5,621 nt of DNA from NCBI GenBank assembly GCA_021809225.1, contig JAKBAL010000166.1:1-5621 (forward strand), written 5' to 3'. Numbering within the stretch: position 1 is the first letter of the stretch; each line of letters starts with the position of its first letter. A program made the position numbers and the translations under genes. The DNA comes from Pseudomonadota bacterium. GTDB lineage: Bacteria; Pseudomonadota; Alphaproteobacteria; UBA9655. The notes beneath the pieces are model-generated. The model ran no database searches. It saw nothing but the letters and a program-made list of their open reading frames with translations, and was not told the origin of the DNA. Below, in pieces: positions 1-5,518 of the stretch.

Positions 1-75
1 CTCCTAAAAAAACAAGCTACCTTACTGAAAACGCAAAGCGGTGGAAAGAAATTTGTCAGCAAGAGTGTTCTGGAA

Positions 76-105
76 TTGACTTTTGTTTCCTGTTTAGCGT
101 ATATA
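76..105 (+). promoter_or_regulatory. Probable sigma-70-type promoter of the rpmH operon
   Basis: A -35-like TTGACT (76-81) and a -10-like TATATA (100-105) are separated by 18 bp; GTATAT at 99-104 with 17 bp spacing is an equivalent reading. Transcription would start near 112 and leave a leader of about 20 nt before rpmH. It is the best promoter match I see in the window, and it stands just upstream of a run of overlapping genes, so it probably drives all of them. The call rests on motif and position only. Confidence 0.6.
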
Positions 106-119
106 CCAAGGAGTATTTA

Positions 120-126
120 AAGGAGA
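120..126 (+). promoter_or_regulatory. Strong Shine-Dalgarno site of rpmH
   Basis: AAGGAGA lies 7 nt before the GTG at 134 and fixes that codon as the rpmH start. A second AAGGAG copy lies at 108-113, near the predicted transcription start; it is too far from the GTG to serve it directly. Confidence 0.7.
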
Positions 127-133
127 TAAGAAC

Positions 134-268
134 GTGAAGCGCACTTTTCAACCCAGTAATCTTGTTCGCAAACGCCGTCATGGTTTTCGGGCGCGAATGG
201 CCACTGTAGGCGGGCGCAAGGTCATTGCTCGTCGTCGGGCTAAAGGACGCGCACGTTTGAGTGCCTAG
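134..268 (+). CDS. rpmH: 50S ribosomal protein L34
   Basis: This 44-residue protein is ribosomal protein L34, a small, very basic component of the large ribosomal subunit that binds 23S rRNA. The translation begins [20 protein letters not shown], continues through the conserved [19 protein letters not shown] stretch and ends RLSA, matching the family along its full usual length. The start is GTG rather than ATG, and it is preceded by a near-ideal Shine-Dalgarno at 120-126. It is the first gene of the operon, directly behind the promoter at 76-105. Its last 8 bases overlap the start of rnpA, so termination on rpmH may feed initiation on rnpA. It is easily missed because it is short and has a GTG start. 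The identification is secure. Confidence 0.97.
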   Translation: MKRTFQPSNLVRKRRHGFRARMATVGGRKVIARRRAKGRARLSA

Positions 269-611
269 TCTTCCTTTGGAACGCCTCCGAAAGCGATCAG
301 ATTATTTAAAAGTAGGCAAAACAGGAGAACGGTATGTGACTCCTGCTTTTGTTATACAAATTTCTCGGAGAGCTGATAAAGGTTCTTATCGTTATGGCCT
401 TACGGCAAGCCGGAAAGTAGGGGGAGCCGTGGAACGTAATCGTGCAAAAAGGCGACTAAGGGTTCTGATAAAACAGTTTTTAGATCCCATAGGCCATTTC
501 GGCGTTGATTACGTTTTAATTGCCCGTACGGAAATTTTAAAGCGTAGCTTCGCATCTATGGGACAAGAGCTTGAGAAAGCCCTTAATAATTTGCACGAGA
601 AAATTCAATGA
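261..611 (+). CDS. rnpA: Ribonuclease P protein component
   Basis: RnpA is the protein subunit of ribonuclease P. It binds the catalytic RNA (rnpB) and helps remove the 5' leader from precursor tRNAs. The 116-residue product is of normal family length. The signature RNR motif is seen as RNRAKRRLR at residues 59-67, preceded by [15 protein letters not shown] (44-58), and the usual hydrophobic strand DYVLIAR lies at 83-89. The N-terminal RLRKRSDYL matches the typical RL-K-R-x-DF opening. The chosen start is GTG at 261, inside the end of rpmH, with AAAGGA at 242-247 as a rather distant ribosome site. A TTG at 276 is possible but has no ribosome site of its own. The stop overlaps the yidD start by 4 nt (ATGA). 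Function is certain; the exact start is fairly sure. Confidence 0.95.
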   Translation: MPSLPLERLRKRSDYLKVGKTGERYVTPAFVIQISRRADKGSYRYGLTASRKVGGAVERNRAKRRLRVLIKQFLDPIGHFGVDYVLIARTEILKRSFASMGQELEKALNNLHEKIQ

Positions 612-829
612 TAATGCGATTTATATTAAAGCCCCCTATTTATTTTTATCGTGCGGTGATTTCGCCATGGTTGCGGCCCCGCTGTCGTTTTTTACCCACT
701 TGCTCACAGTATGCTCTTGACGCCCTAGATCGTTATGGTCCTTATAAGGGTAGTATTTTAGCCCTCAAAAGGGTGTGCCGGTGTCACCCTTGGGGAGGGC
801 ACGGTTTTGATCCTGTTAAGGAAGAATAA
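608..829 (+). CDS. yidD: Membrane protein insertion efficiency factor YidD
   Basis: YidD is a small protein peripherally attached to the inner membrane. It assists insertion of proteins by the Sec/YidC route and is not normally essential. The 73-residue product carries the family signature nearly complete: AVISPWL (16-22), [11 protein letters not shown] (26-36) and the C-terminal [13 protein letters not shown] (58-70). Cysteines are at 26, 32, 57 and 59. The N-terminal [17 protein letters not shown] stretch is hydrophobic to amphipathic, fitting membrane association. Translation probably starts at ATG 608, which overlaps the rnpA stop by 4 nt; an in-frame ATG at 614 is the alternative. No strong ribosome site is present (GAG at 597-599), so coupling to rnpA is likely. 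Its place between rnpA and yidC is the classical bacterial order. Confidence 0.95.
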   Translation: MIMRFILKPPIYFYRAVISPWLRPRCRFLPTCSQYALDALDRYGPYKGSILALKRVCRCHPWGGHGFDPVKEE

Positions 830-831
830 TC

Positions 832-2535
832 ATGAATGATCAGAAAAACTTTATTATCGCTATTGCCTTGGCCATTGGGATTCTTTTTGGATTTCAATAC
901 TTTTTTCCGTCAACGCCCTCACAGCCGGCGAGCCAACCTGCAGCTCAAACGAGCCAGCAAACAGTGCCATCTCAGCAAATTGTAGCGCAGAAACCTTTGA
1001 CTCGAGAAGAATTGCTGAAAGCAACTCCTCATCGTTTGCTTATCCAAAACCAAAGTGTAAAAGGATCACTTAATTTAAAGGGAGCTCTTTTTGATGACCT
1101 GACCCTTGTGAACTATCATGAAACCGTTGCGCCTAACAGTCCTGAAATTGTATTTCTTGCCCCTCAAAATAGCTCACAGGCGTATTATGCCTGGCTGGGA
1201 TGGGCGGGTCCTCAGGGCCTTGTGCCTGATGAAAATACGCTGTGGGAAAGCAATGGGCTTCAACTAACACAGCAAACTCCTGTTACTTTGACGTGGGCTA
1301 ATGGACAGGGGCTTTTGTTTCATCAAATTATTTCTATTGATGAACATTATATGTTTACCGTCACTCAAAAAGTGACGAATACGGGAACGGTTTCTGTCTC
1401 ATTAACTCCTCAGGGAACGTTAATTCGCCAAGGTGACCCTAAGTCTTCTGGATTTTTTATTCTGCATGAAGGTCCTGTGGGGGTCTTTGGTGGTAAGCTC
1501 TATGATCCGAGCTATGAAGATTTGGCTAAAACAGGTTTGGTGCAAAACCCCAAAGCATTCGGTTGGTTTGGTCTTACGGATAAATATTGGCTTGCTGCCC
1601 TGATTCCTGATCCTCAAGCTGAGATTACTTCCTCTTATACCCTCCAAGGAACGGGGAACGCTACTCTTATCACATCCCATTATCAAAGATCTCCTCTGGC
1701 ACTTGCACCGGGACAAAGCATTGAAGCCACGGACCATTTTTTTGCCGGGGCTAAAATCTTGACGCTTCTGGATGGCTATGAAACAACCCTTGGAATAAAT
1801 CATTTTGACTTAGCCGTTGATTTTGGGTGGTTTTACTTTCTGACAAAACCCATTTTTTATGCTCTTGAATTTTTAAAAGGCTTTTTAGGTAACTTTGGTC
1901 TTGCGATTTTAGCTCTGACCGTTCTGATTAAACTTGTCTTTTTCCCTCTGGCGAACAAATCCTATGAGTCGATGGGAAGAATGAAAAGCTTGCAGCCAGA
2001 AATTGAAAAGATCCGTGAGCGGTATAAAGACGATCGTTTGAAAATGAATGAAAAAATCATGGAGCTTTACAAAAAGGAAAAGGTTAATCCCCTCGCGGGC
2101 TGCTTGCCAATGGTCATTCAAATTCCTGTGTTTTTTGCTCTTTATAAGGTTCTTTTTGTTTCTATTGAAATGCGGCAAGCGCCGTTTTATGGATGGATTC
2201 ATGATCTTTCTGCGCCGGATCCCACAACGATTTTTAATCTTTTTGGTCTTATTCCTTGGGATCCCCCCTCTTTCCTGATGATTGGCGTGTGGCCTCTGGT
2301 TATGGGTGGAACTATGCTCTTGCAACAAAAGCTTAGCCCTCCACCGGCAGATCCTGTGCAAGCCAAAATGTTTCTTTTGATGCCTATTTTCTTTACCTAT
2401 CTATTGGCCCAGTTTCCAGCAGGTTTGGTGATTTACTGGGCGTGGAACAACACGTTATCTATTGCGCAACAATGGCTTATTATGAGGCGTGCAGACAAGA
2501 AAAGGGCAAAGCATGCTAAGCGAGACGCTGCCTAA
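832..2535 (+). CDS. yidC: Membrane protein insertase YidC
   Basis: YidC (Oxa1/Alb3 family) inserts and folds inner-membrane proteins, alone or with SecYEG. The 567-residue product has the Gram-negative layout: an N-terminal membrane anchor (about 7-25), a Pro/Gln/Ser/Thr-rich linker (26-53), a large periplasmic domain (about 60-330), then the insertase core with membrane segments near 353-375, 422-445, 480-498 and 513-537, and a basic tail (RRADKKRAKHAKR, 552-564). The family signature LYKKEKVNPLAGCLPMVIQ is at 412-430, followed by IEMRQAPFYGWIHDLSAPDP (445-464). The groove position occupied by Arg366 in E. coli YidC is Lys367 here, keeping the positive charge. A ribosome site AAGGAAG at 818-824 supports the ATG at 832, only 2 nt after yidD. 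The 3' end overlaps engB by 23 nt. Confidence 0.97.
   Translation: MNDQKNFIIAIALAIGILFGFQYFFPSTPSQPASQPAAQTSQQTVPSQQIVAQKPLTREELLKATPHRLLIQNQSVKGSLNLKGALFDDLTLVNYHETVAPNSPEIVFLAPQNSSQAYYAWLGWAGPQGLVPDENTLWESNGLQLTQQTPVTLTWANGQGLLFHQIISIDEHYMFTVTQKVTNTGTVSVSLTPQGTLIRQGDPKSSGFFILHEGPVGVFGGKLYDPSYEDLAKTGLVQNPKAFGWFGLTDKYWLAALIPDPQAEITSSYTLQGTGNATLITSHYQRSPLALAPGQSIEATDHFFAGAKILTLLDGYETTLGINHFDLAVDFGWFYFLTKPIFYALEFLKGFLGNFGLAILALTVLIKLVFFPLANKSYESMGRMKSLQPEIEKIRERYKDDRLKMNEKIMELYKKEKVNPLAGCLPMVIQIPVFFALYKVLFVSIEMRQAPFYGWIHDLSAPDPTTIFNLFGLIPWDPPSFLMIGVWPLVMGGTMLLQQKLSPPPADPVQAKMFLLMPIFFTYLLAQFPAGLVIYWAWNNTLSIAQQWLIMRRADKKRAKHAKRDAA
2501..2506 (+). promoter_or_regulatory. Ribosome binding site deciding the engB start
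   Basis: AAAGGG inside the 3' end of yidC lies 6 nt before ATG 2513. The alternative upstream GTG at 2489 has only a GAGG one base away, which is too close to work, so the ATG is the better start. Confidence 0.6.
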
Positions 2536-3172
2536 TATTCAAGAGTTTGCCCGCTGGCTTTTTGCCCAAGAGTGCACGTTTACGGCGGGAGTGGATAAGA
2601 TGGAAATTCTTCCTTTGCCGACTCTTCCTGAGATCGCTTTTGCGGGACGGTCAAACGTAGGAAAATCAAGTTTGATTAATGCGCTTTTAAATCGGAATAG
2701 CCTTGCTCGTGTTTCCCATACTCCTGGACGCACCCAACAGTTGAATTTCTTTCTTTTAGGCAAGCGATTTTATATTGTTGATATGCCTGGTTATGGCTAT
2801 GCAGCTGTGTCAAAAGCAAAAATTAAAGTTTGGTCGCGACTGATTCAGGATTATTTAAAAGGTCGTGTTCCCTTAAAACGTGTTTTTCTTTTGATTGATA
2901 GTCGGCATGGTTTTAAAGTGACGGATGAAGCGGTCATGCAAGAATTGGATCAAGCGGCCGTTTCTTATCAAATTGTGCTGACAAAAGTGGATAAATGTAC
3001 TCCTGATCATTTGGAAACCATGCAGACAACGATGACTGAAACTCTCAAAAAACATCCTGCGGCTTTCCCCACTTTATTACTCACGAGTTCCCATGAAAAT
3101 CACGGACTTGCACTTTTGCGAGAAACGATTGCCCAGCTCGTGGGTGAAAATGAAGTTAAAAATCTTAGTTAG
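2513..3172 (+). CDS. engB: Ribosome biogenesis GTPase EngB (YihA/YsxC family)
   Basis: This is a TRAFAC-class GTPase of the EngB/YihA/YsxC family, needed for late assembly of the large ribosomal subunit in the cytoplasm. The 219-residue product, close to the usual family length, has all nucleotide-binding motifs in order: G1 P-loop GRSNVGKS (45-52), the family's G2 region TPGRTQQLNFF (70-80), G3 DMPGYGYA (90-97), G4 TKVDK (157-161) and G5 TSS (191-193). I chose ATG 2513, giving the N terminus MLSETLPNI, because of the well-spaced ribosome site at 2501-2506; a GTG at 2489 would add 8 residues. The gene begins 23 nt inside yidC, and a yidC-engB pair is common in alphaproteobacteria. nadK follows after 10 nt. 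Function is secure. Confidence 0.95.
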   Translation: MLSETLPNIQEFARWLFAQECTFTAGVDKMEILPLPTLPEIAFAGRSNVGKSSLINALLNRNSLARVSHTPGRTQQLNFFLLGKRFYIVDMPGYGYAAVSKAKIKVWSRLIQDYLKGRVPLKRVFLLIDSRHGFKVTDEAVMQELDQAAVSYQIVLTKVDKCTPDHLETMQTTMTETLKKHPAAFPTLLLTSSHENHGLALLRETIAQLVGENEVKNLS

Positions 3173-3176
3173 GGGA
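3171..3176 (+). promoter_or_regulatory. Ribosome binding site deciding the nadK start
   Basis: AGGGGA overlaps the engB stop codon and lies 6 nt before ATG 3183. The longer in-frame openings at 3093 and 3150 lie within engB and would add 30 or 11 residues that the NAD kinase family does not need. Confidence 0.5.
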
Positions 3177-3182
3177 CCATTC

Positions 3183-3944
3183 ATGCCCAAAATTGCTTTT
3201 CTTTCTTCCTCCTCTCCAGCAGCTCTTCAAACGAAGGGCACCCTTGAAGCTTTATATCCTCCTGTGGATATAACAAAGGCCGATGTGCTGATTGCATTGG
3301 GGGGAGATGGATTCATGCTTAAAATGATGCATACCTATCTTGATTCTTCTCTTCCTATTTATGGGATTCATTGTGGAAGTGTTGGTTTTTTGATGAATGA
3401 CTTTTCCCCAGAAGATTTTTTAAGTCGTCTTGAAAAAGCCAAACCGACAACGCTTCATCCCTTGGAAATGACTATACATCAAAATAGGTCGAGAATAACA
3501 ACAGCCCTTGCTTTTAATGAAGTTTCTTTATTAAGAGAAACCCGCCAGACGGCTAAAATTCAAATTACGGTTGATGGTGTTGTACGCCTTGAAGAACTGA
3601 TATGTGACGGCATTCTTGTGTCTACCCCTGCAGGAAGTACAGCGTATAATCTTTCAGCCCACGGCCCCATTATTCCTTTGGATTCACCTCTTCTTGCCCT
3701 GACTCCAATCAGTGCTTTTCGACCGCGTCGGTGGAAAGGGGCGCTTTTGCCTGAAACGGCGTCTTTTCTCTTTACGATTCTTGAATCGAACAAACGTCCT
3801 GTAAGTGCAGTGGCGGATTTTACTGAAATGCGCGATGTTTCTTCTGTCGCTGTCTGTCAATCAAAAGCGCATGCGGTGACCTTGCTTTTTGATCATGAAC
3901 ATAATCTAGATGAACGAATTCTTCGAGAACAGTTTTTAGGGTAA
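3183..3944 (+). CDS. nadK: NAD kinase (ATP/polyphosphate-dependent NAD+ 2'-phosphotransferase)
   Basis: NAD kinase phosphorylates NAD+ to NADP+ in the cytoplasm and is the only known route to NADP. From ATG 3183 the product is 253 residues, the short form usual in alphaproteobacteria. Visible motifs are the catalytic GGDG at 40-43 (in LIALGGDGFMLKMMH), the glycine-rich GIHCGSVGFLMNDF (61-74), FNEVSLLR (111-118), and the nucleotide-binding block CDGILVSTPAGSTAYNLSAHGP (141-162 in two parts: CDGILVSTPAGSTAY, then NLSAHGP). Also present are the conserved SAFRPRRWKG (177-186) and SAVADFTEMRDV (208-219) segments. In the GxNxG motif the Asn is His62; I recall His at this position in some other bacterial NAD kinases, so it need not be a defect. 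The gene follows engB by 10 nt and ends the operon. Starts at 3093 or 3150 are possible but less likely. Confidence 0.93.
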   Translation: MPKIAFLSSSSPAALQTKGTLEALYPPVDITKADVLIALGGDGFMLKMMHTYLDSSLPIYGIHCGSVGFLMNDFSPEDFLSRLEKAKPTTLHPLEMTIHQNRSRITTALAFNEVSLLRETRQTAKIQITVDGVVRLEELICDGILVSTPAGSTAYNLSAHGPIIPLDSPLLALTPISAFRPRRWKGALLPETASFLFTILESNKRPVSAVADFTEMRDVSSVAVCQSKAHAVTLLFDHEHNLDERILREQFLG

Positions 3945-3952
3945 AGTTACCC
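3939..3952. repeat. Short inverted repeat over the nadK stop codon
   Basis: GGGTA (3939-3943) and TACCC (3948-3952) form a perfect 5-bp stem around a 4-nt AAGT loop, spanning the TAA stop at 3942-3944. No T-run follows directly; the nearest (TTTTT at 3981-3985) is almost 30 nt away. It could slow 3' exonucleases or be chance. It does not qualify as an intrinsic terminator. Confidence 0.35.
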
Positions 3953-3992
3953 CTGAAATCTGAAAATTTGAATAAGGTAATTTTTCGTGAAT

Positions 3993-4034
3993 CTAGACTG
4001 ATTTATAAGCCTTGCCTTACATGGCTCAGTCTAG
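3993..4034. repeat. Perfect 9-bp inverted repeat, stem-loop without T-run
   Basis: CTAGACTGA (3993-4001) is exactly complementary to TCAGTCTAG (4026-4034), with 24 nt between. Inside the loop GCC (4009-4011) can also pair with GGC (4023-4025), stacking on the outer stem with a 7-nt bulge on one side. No T-run follows on either strand, so it is not a standard intrinsic terminator. It could be a processing or stability hairpin, a protein-binding site, or a mobile-element remnant. Confidence 0.55.
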
Positions 4035-4187
4035 GGCTGCCCCAACATAAACTCGGTTTCTAGTAAGTTGAACGTTCTTTTGGGTATTTTTCCTAGTATA
4101 CGCTTTCTTAATATTTTTAGAATAATTTATAAGTTCTGAAAGAAAATTTTTAGGTGAAGAGTCTATAAATTTCCCCTGTAACAGCAT

Positions 4188-4193
4188 AAAGGA
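4188..4193 (+). promoter_or_regulatory. Ribosome binding site deciding the start of the secreted-protein gene
   Basis: AAAGGA lies 8 nt before ATG 4202 but only 2 nt before the in-frame ATG at 4196. The second ATG is therefore the likelier start, and it also begins the basic N-region (MVKFKKY) of the signal peptide cleanly. Confidence 0.55.
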
Positions 4194-4201
4194 AAATGAT
4201 C

Positions 4202-4636
4202 ATGGTAAAATTTAAGAAATATGCATTGATTACATCCGTTTTTTTTCTGTCTTTCATAACAGAGTCTCATGCAGATGAAAGTACCCACTCAATAAGAATT
4301 TCTGCAATATTTAAGGGATGGAGTAGCAACTTTAACGATGGTGTTGATTTTATGTTGCCTGGGGGTGAGTCTAAGGTAATAGACGTAACTGAAGGGAAGA
4401 GATTAAGTATAGATGAGGCCTATACAGGGCAGATAGAGGGAGGAAAAATTTCATATATAATAAGAAGTTTCTATGGAGCAGCTTCACAGGAAGATTCCTG
4501 TGAAGGAGACATAACTCTACATAAAGGTGACCTCACCTTAGATGCTATACAATTACAGTTTACTCCCATTGCTGGTGCGGATCCTAAAGAAGAAGGTCCT
4601 TGGTTTACTTGTGTAATAGGTAAAAAATATAAATAA
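4202..4636 (+). CDS. Small exported protein of unknown family
   Basis: I do not recognise this 144-residue protein. It has a textbook Sec signal peptide: basic MVKFKK, hydrophobic core YALITSVFFLSFI (7-19), and a likely signal peptidase I site after SHA (cleavage between Ala24 and Asp25). There is no lipobox Cys. The mature part is about 120 residues, with no membrane segment and only two cysteines (Cys100, Cys137) that could form a disulfide in the periplasm or outside the cell. Alternating polar and hydrophobic stretches (HSIRISAIF, KISYIIRSF, WFTCVIGKKYK) suggest a beta-rich fold. Codon use is unlike its neighbours: all three Arg codons are AGA and 11 of 15 Ile codons are ATA, hinting at horizontal origin or low expression. 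It stands alone after a 257-bp spacer and 28 bp before the reductase gene. It could be a secreted effector or periplasmic binding protein; neither is shown. Confidence 0.72.
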   Translation: MVKFKKYALITSVFFLSFITESHADESTHSIRISAIFKGWSSNFNDGVDFMLPGGESKVIDVTEGKRLSIDEAYTGQIEGGKISYIIRSFYGAASQEDSCEGDITLHKGDLTLDAIQLQFTPIAGADPKEEGPWFTCVIGKKYK

Positions 4637-4653
4637 TTAATACTTTAATTGTT
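4632..4653. repeat. All-AT inverted repeat at the end of the secreted-protein gene
   Basis: AATTAA (4635-4640) and TTAATT (4645-4650) pair around the loop TACT. The stem extends to 9 pairs with one wobble and overlaps the stop codon. Being all A/T with no T-run after it, it is too weak to call a terminator, so transcription may continue into the reductase gene. Confidence 0.25.
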
Positions 4654-4664
4654 AAATAAAATTT

Positions 4665-5426
4665 ATGGACAAAATGTCGATAATGAAAGTCAAAAAAATA
4701 TGCCTTGTCACGGGTGTTTCTTCAGGAATTGGAGAACATTTGGCGCGTCTTTTGATTCAGCAAGGATGGCTTGTTATTGGCATCGCACGACGAGAAGAGG
4801 TTTTAGAGAAGTTGGAAAAGGAGCTGGGAACTGATGTTTTTATTTCCTATAGATGTGATGTCACACAGCCAGACCAGATTTCTGCGGTAACCGCATCTCT
4901 AAAAGAAAAAGATCAGATTCCTTGCCTTTTCTTTTTAAATGCGGGGGAAGGTTGGGGAGAAGATCACAAGAGCATGAATGTAGGAGATCAACAAAAGGTG
5001 TTTGATGTTAACTATTTTGGGGCTATTCGCTGGATTGAAGAATGGTTTCCTTTGGTTAAAGATCGGGAAACAACGTTTGTTGCTATGTCGTCATTGATTA
5101 CTTTGTTCCCAGCGCCCTTCTCAATTGCTTATTGTGCGAGTAAAACCGCCTTAAGCTCTTATTTTCAATCCTTAAGACTGCGTTATAATAGGGGACCTGT
5201 GCGATTTATCACCGTTCTTCCTGGAGGTATTAAAACAGCTCTCTACAAAGGAGATAAAATTCCCCCCTTGACTTGGACTCCTGATAAAGCTGCTCGTTAT
5301 ATTTTAAGAAAAGTATTTTCTTGTAAAGAAGTTATAGCTTTTCCTTTCCTGTGGGTGTGCTTCTTTCGGTTATTAAATTTAATGCCAAAGAGCCTTGCGG
5401 CAAGAATTTTGAGACGCTCGTATTAA
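4665..5426 (+). CDS. Short-chain dehydrogenase/reductase (SDR family), substrate unknown
   Basis: This is a classical SDR oxidoreductase with a Rossmann fold. It carries the cofactor motif TGVSSGIG (16-23), CDV (64-66) for adenine contact, LNAG (91-94) and a full catalytic set: Asn116 (in VNYFGA), Ser143, Tyr156 and Lys160 (YCASK). PGGIKTALY (186-194) follows as expected. Arg42-Arg43 just after the second strand favour NADP(H) over NAD(H). The 253-residue length is normal. The C terminus holds a hydrophobic stretch (about 223-240, AFPFLWVCFFRLLNLM) followed by PKSLAARILRR, a pattern I associate with membrane-associated SDRs; the substrate may be lipophilic. The start is unsettled: ATGs at 4665, 4674 and 4683 are in frame and none has a strong ribosome site (a GGA precedes 4674). 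It may be cotranscribed with the upstream secreted-protein gene, 28 bp away. Family certain, substrate unknown. Confidence 0.9.
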   Translation: MDKMSIMKVKKICLVTGVSSGIGEHLARLLIQQGWLVIGIARREEVLEKLEKELGTDVFISYRCDVTQPDQISAVTASLKEKDQIPCLFFLNAGEGWGEDHKSMNVGDQQKVFDVNYFGAIRWIEEWFPLVKDRETTFVAMSSLITLFPAPFSIAYCASKTALSSYFQSLRLRYNRGPVRFITVLPGGIKTALYKGDKIPPLTWTPDKAARYILRKVFSCKEVIAFPFLWVCFFRLLNLMPKSLAARILRRSY

Positions 5427-5445
5427 GTCAGAATATATTACTTTT

Positions 5446-5459
5446 ACAACAACAACAAC
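5446..5459. repeat. Short CAA trinucleotide repeat
   Basis: Four consecutive CAA units plus flanking bases lie 20 bp after the reductase stop, in non-coding sequence. The run is too short to be confidently variable. Confidence 0.5.
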
Positions 5460-5518
5460 GGCACTGTTCTGTATTTATACTAAAACTAATTTCTTATTCA
5501 AAGCCATTTTTGTCTTTG

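Larger units (their letters stand above)
3945..4201. other. AT-rich intergenic spacer between the nadK operon and the secreted-protein gene
   Basis: I find no convincing coding sequence or tRNA in this 257-bp spacer, the longest unassigned stretch in the window. It contains the perfect 9-bp inverted repeat at 3993-4034, then a stretch weakly resembling the end of an IS3-type element (around 4034-4046), then a very AT-rich segment (4085-4175). A promoter for the next gene should lie in that last segment. Candidate -10 boxes are TAGAAT at 4118-4123 and TATAAA at 4164-4169, but neither has a credible -35 at the right distance, so I do not assign one. Confidence 0.5.

Noticed and set aside
1..75. 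Possible DnaA boxes or a replication origin upstream of rpmH
   Set aside because: In some bacteria rpmH sits near dnaA and the origin, but I see no TTATCCACA-like boxes or AT-rich unwinding repeats here. The stretch shows nothing I can assign.
2048..2278. A 76-codon plus-strand frame inside yidC
   Set aside because: It is out of frame with yidC, which is intact through the same region, and has no ribosome site or protein-like motif.
1420..2361. Minus-strand open frames of 127 and 150 codons inside yidC
   Set aside because: They lie antisense to a full-length yidC with every family motif, show no recognisable domain, and are explained by the coding constraints of the sense strand.
3560..3793. 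Minus-strand 77-codon frame inside nadK
   Set aside because: It is antisense to conserved NAD kinase motifs; its basic composition is a shadow of the sense coding.
3961..4080. A tRNA or small structured RNA in the spacer after nadK
   Set aside because: No cloverleaf arrangement, T-arm GGTTCRA pattern with matching acceptor stem, or known RNA signature could be found; only the simple hairpin is supported.
4068..4099. A promoter made of TTGAAC (4068-4073) and TAGTAT (4094-4099)
   Set aside because: The 20-bp spacing is outside the normal range, so I did not assign it.
4649..4834. 61-codon plus-strand frame overlapping the start of the SDR gene
   Set aside because: It uses a TTG start and runs out of frame through the SDR cofactor-binding motif. 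The SDR frame is clearly the coding one.
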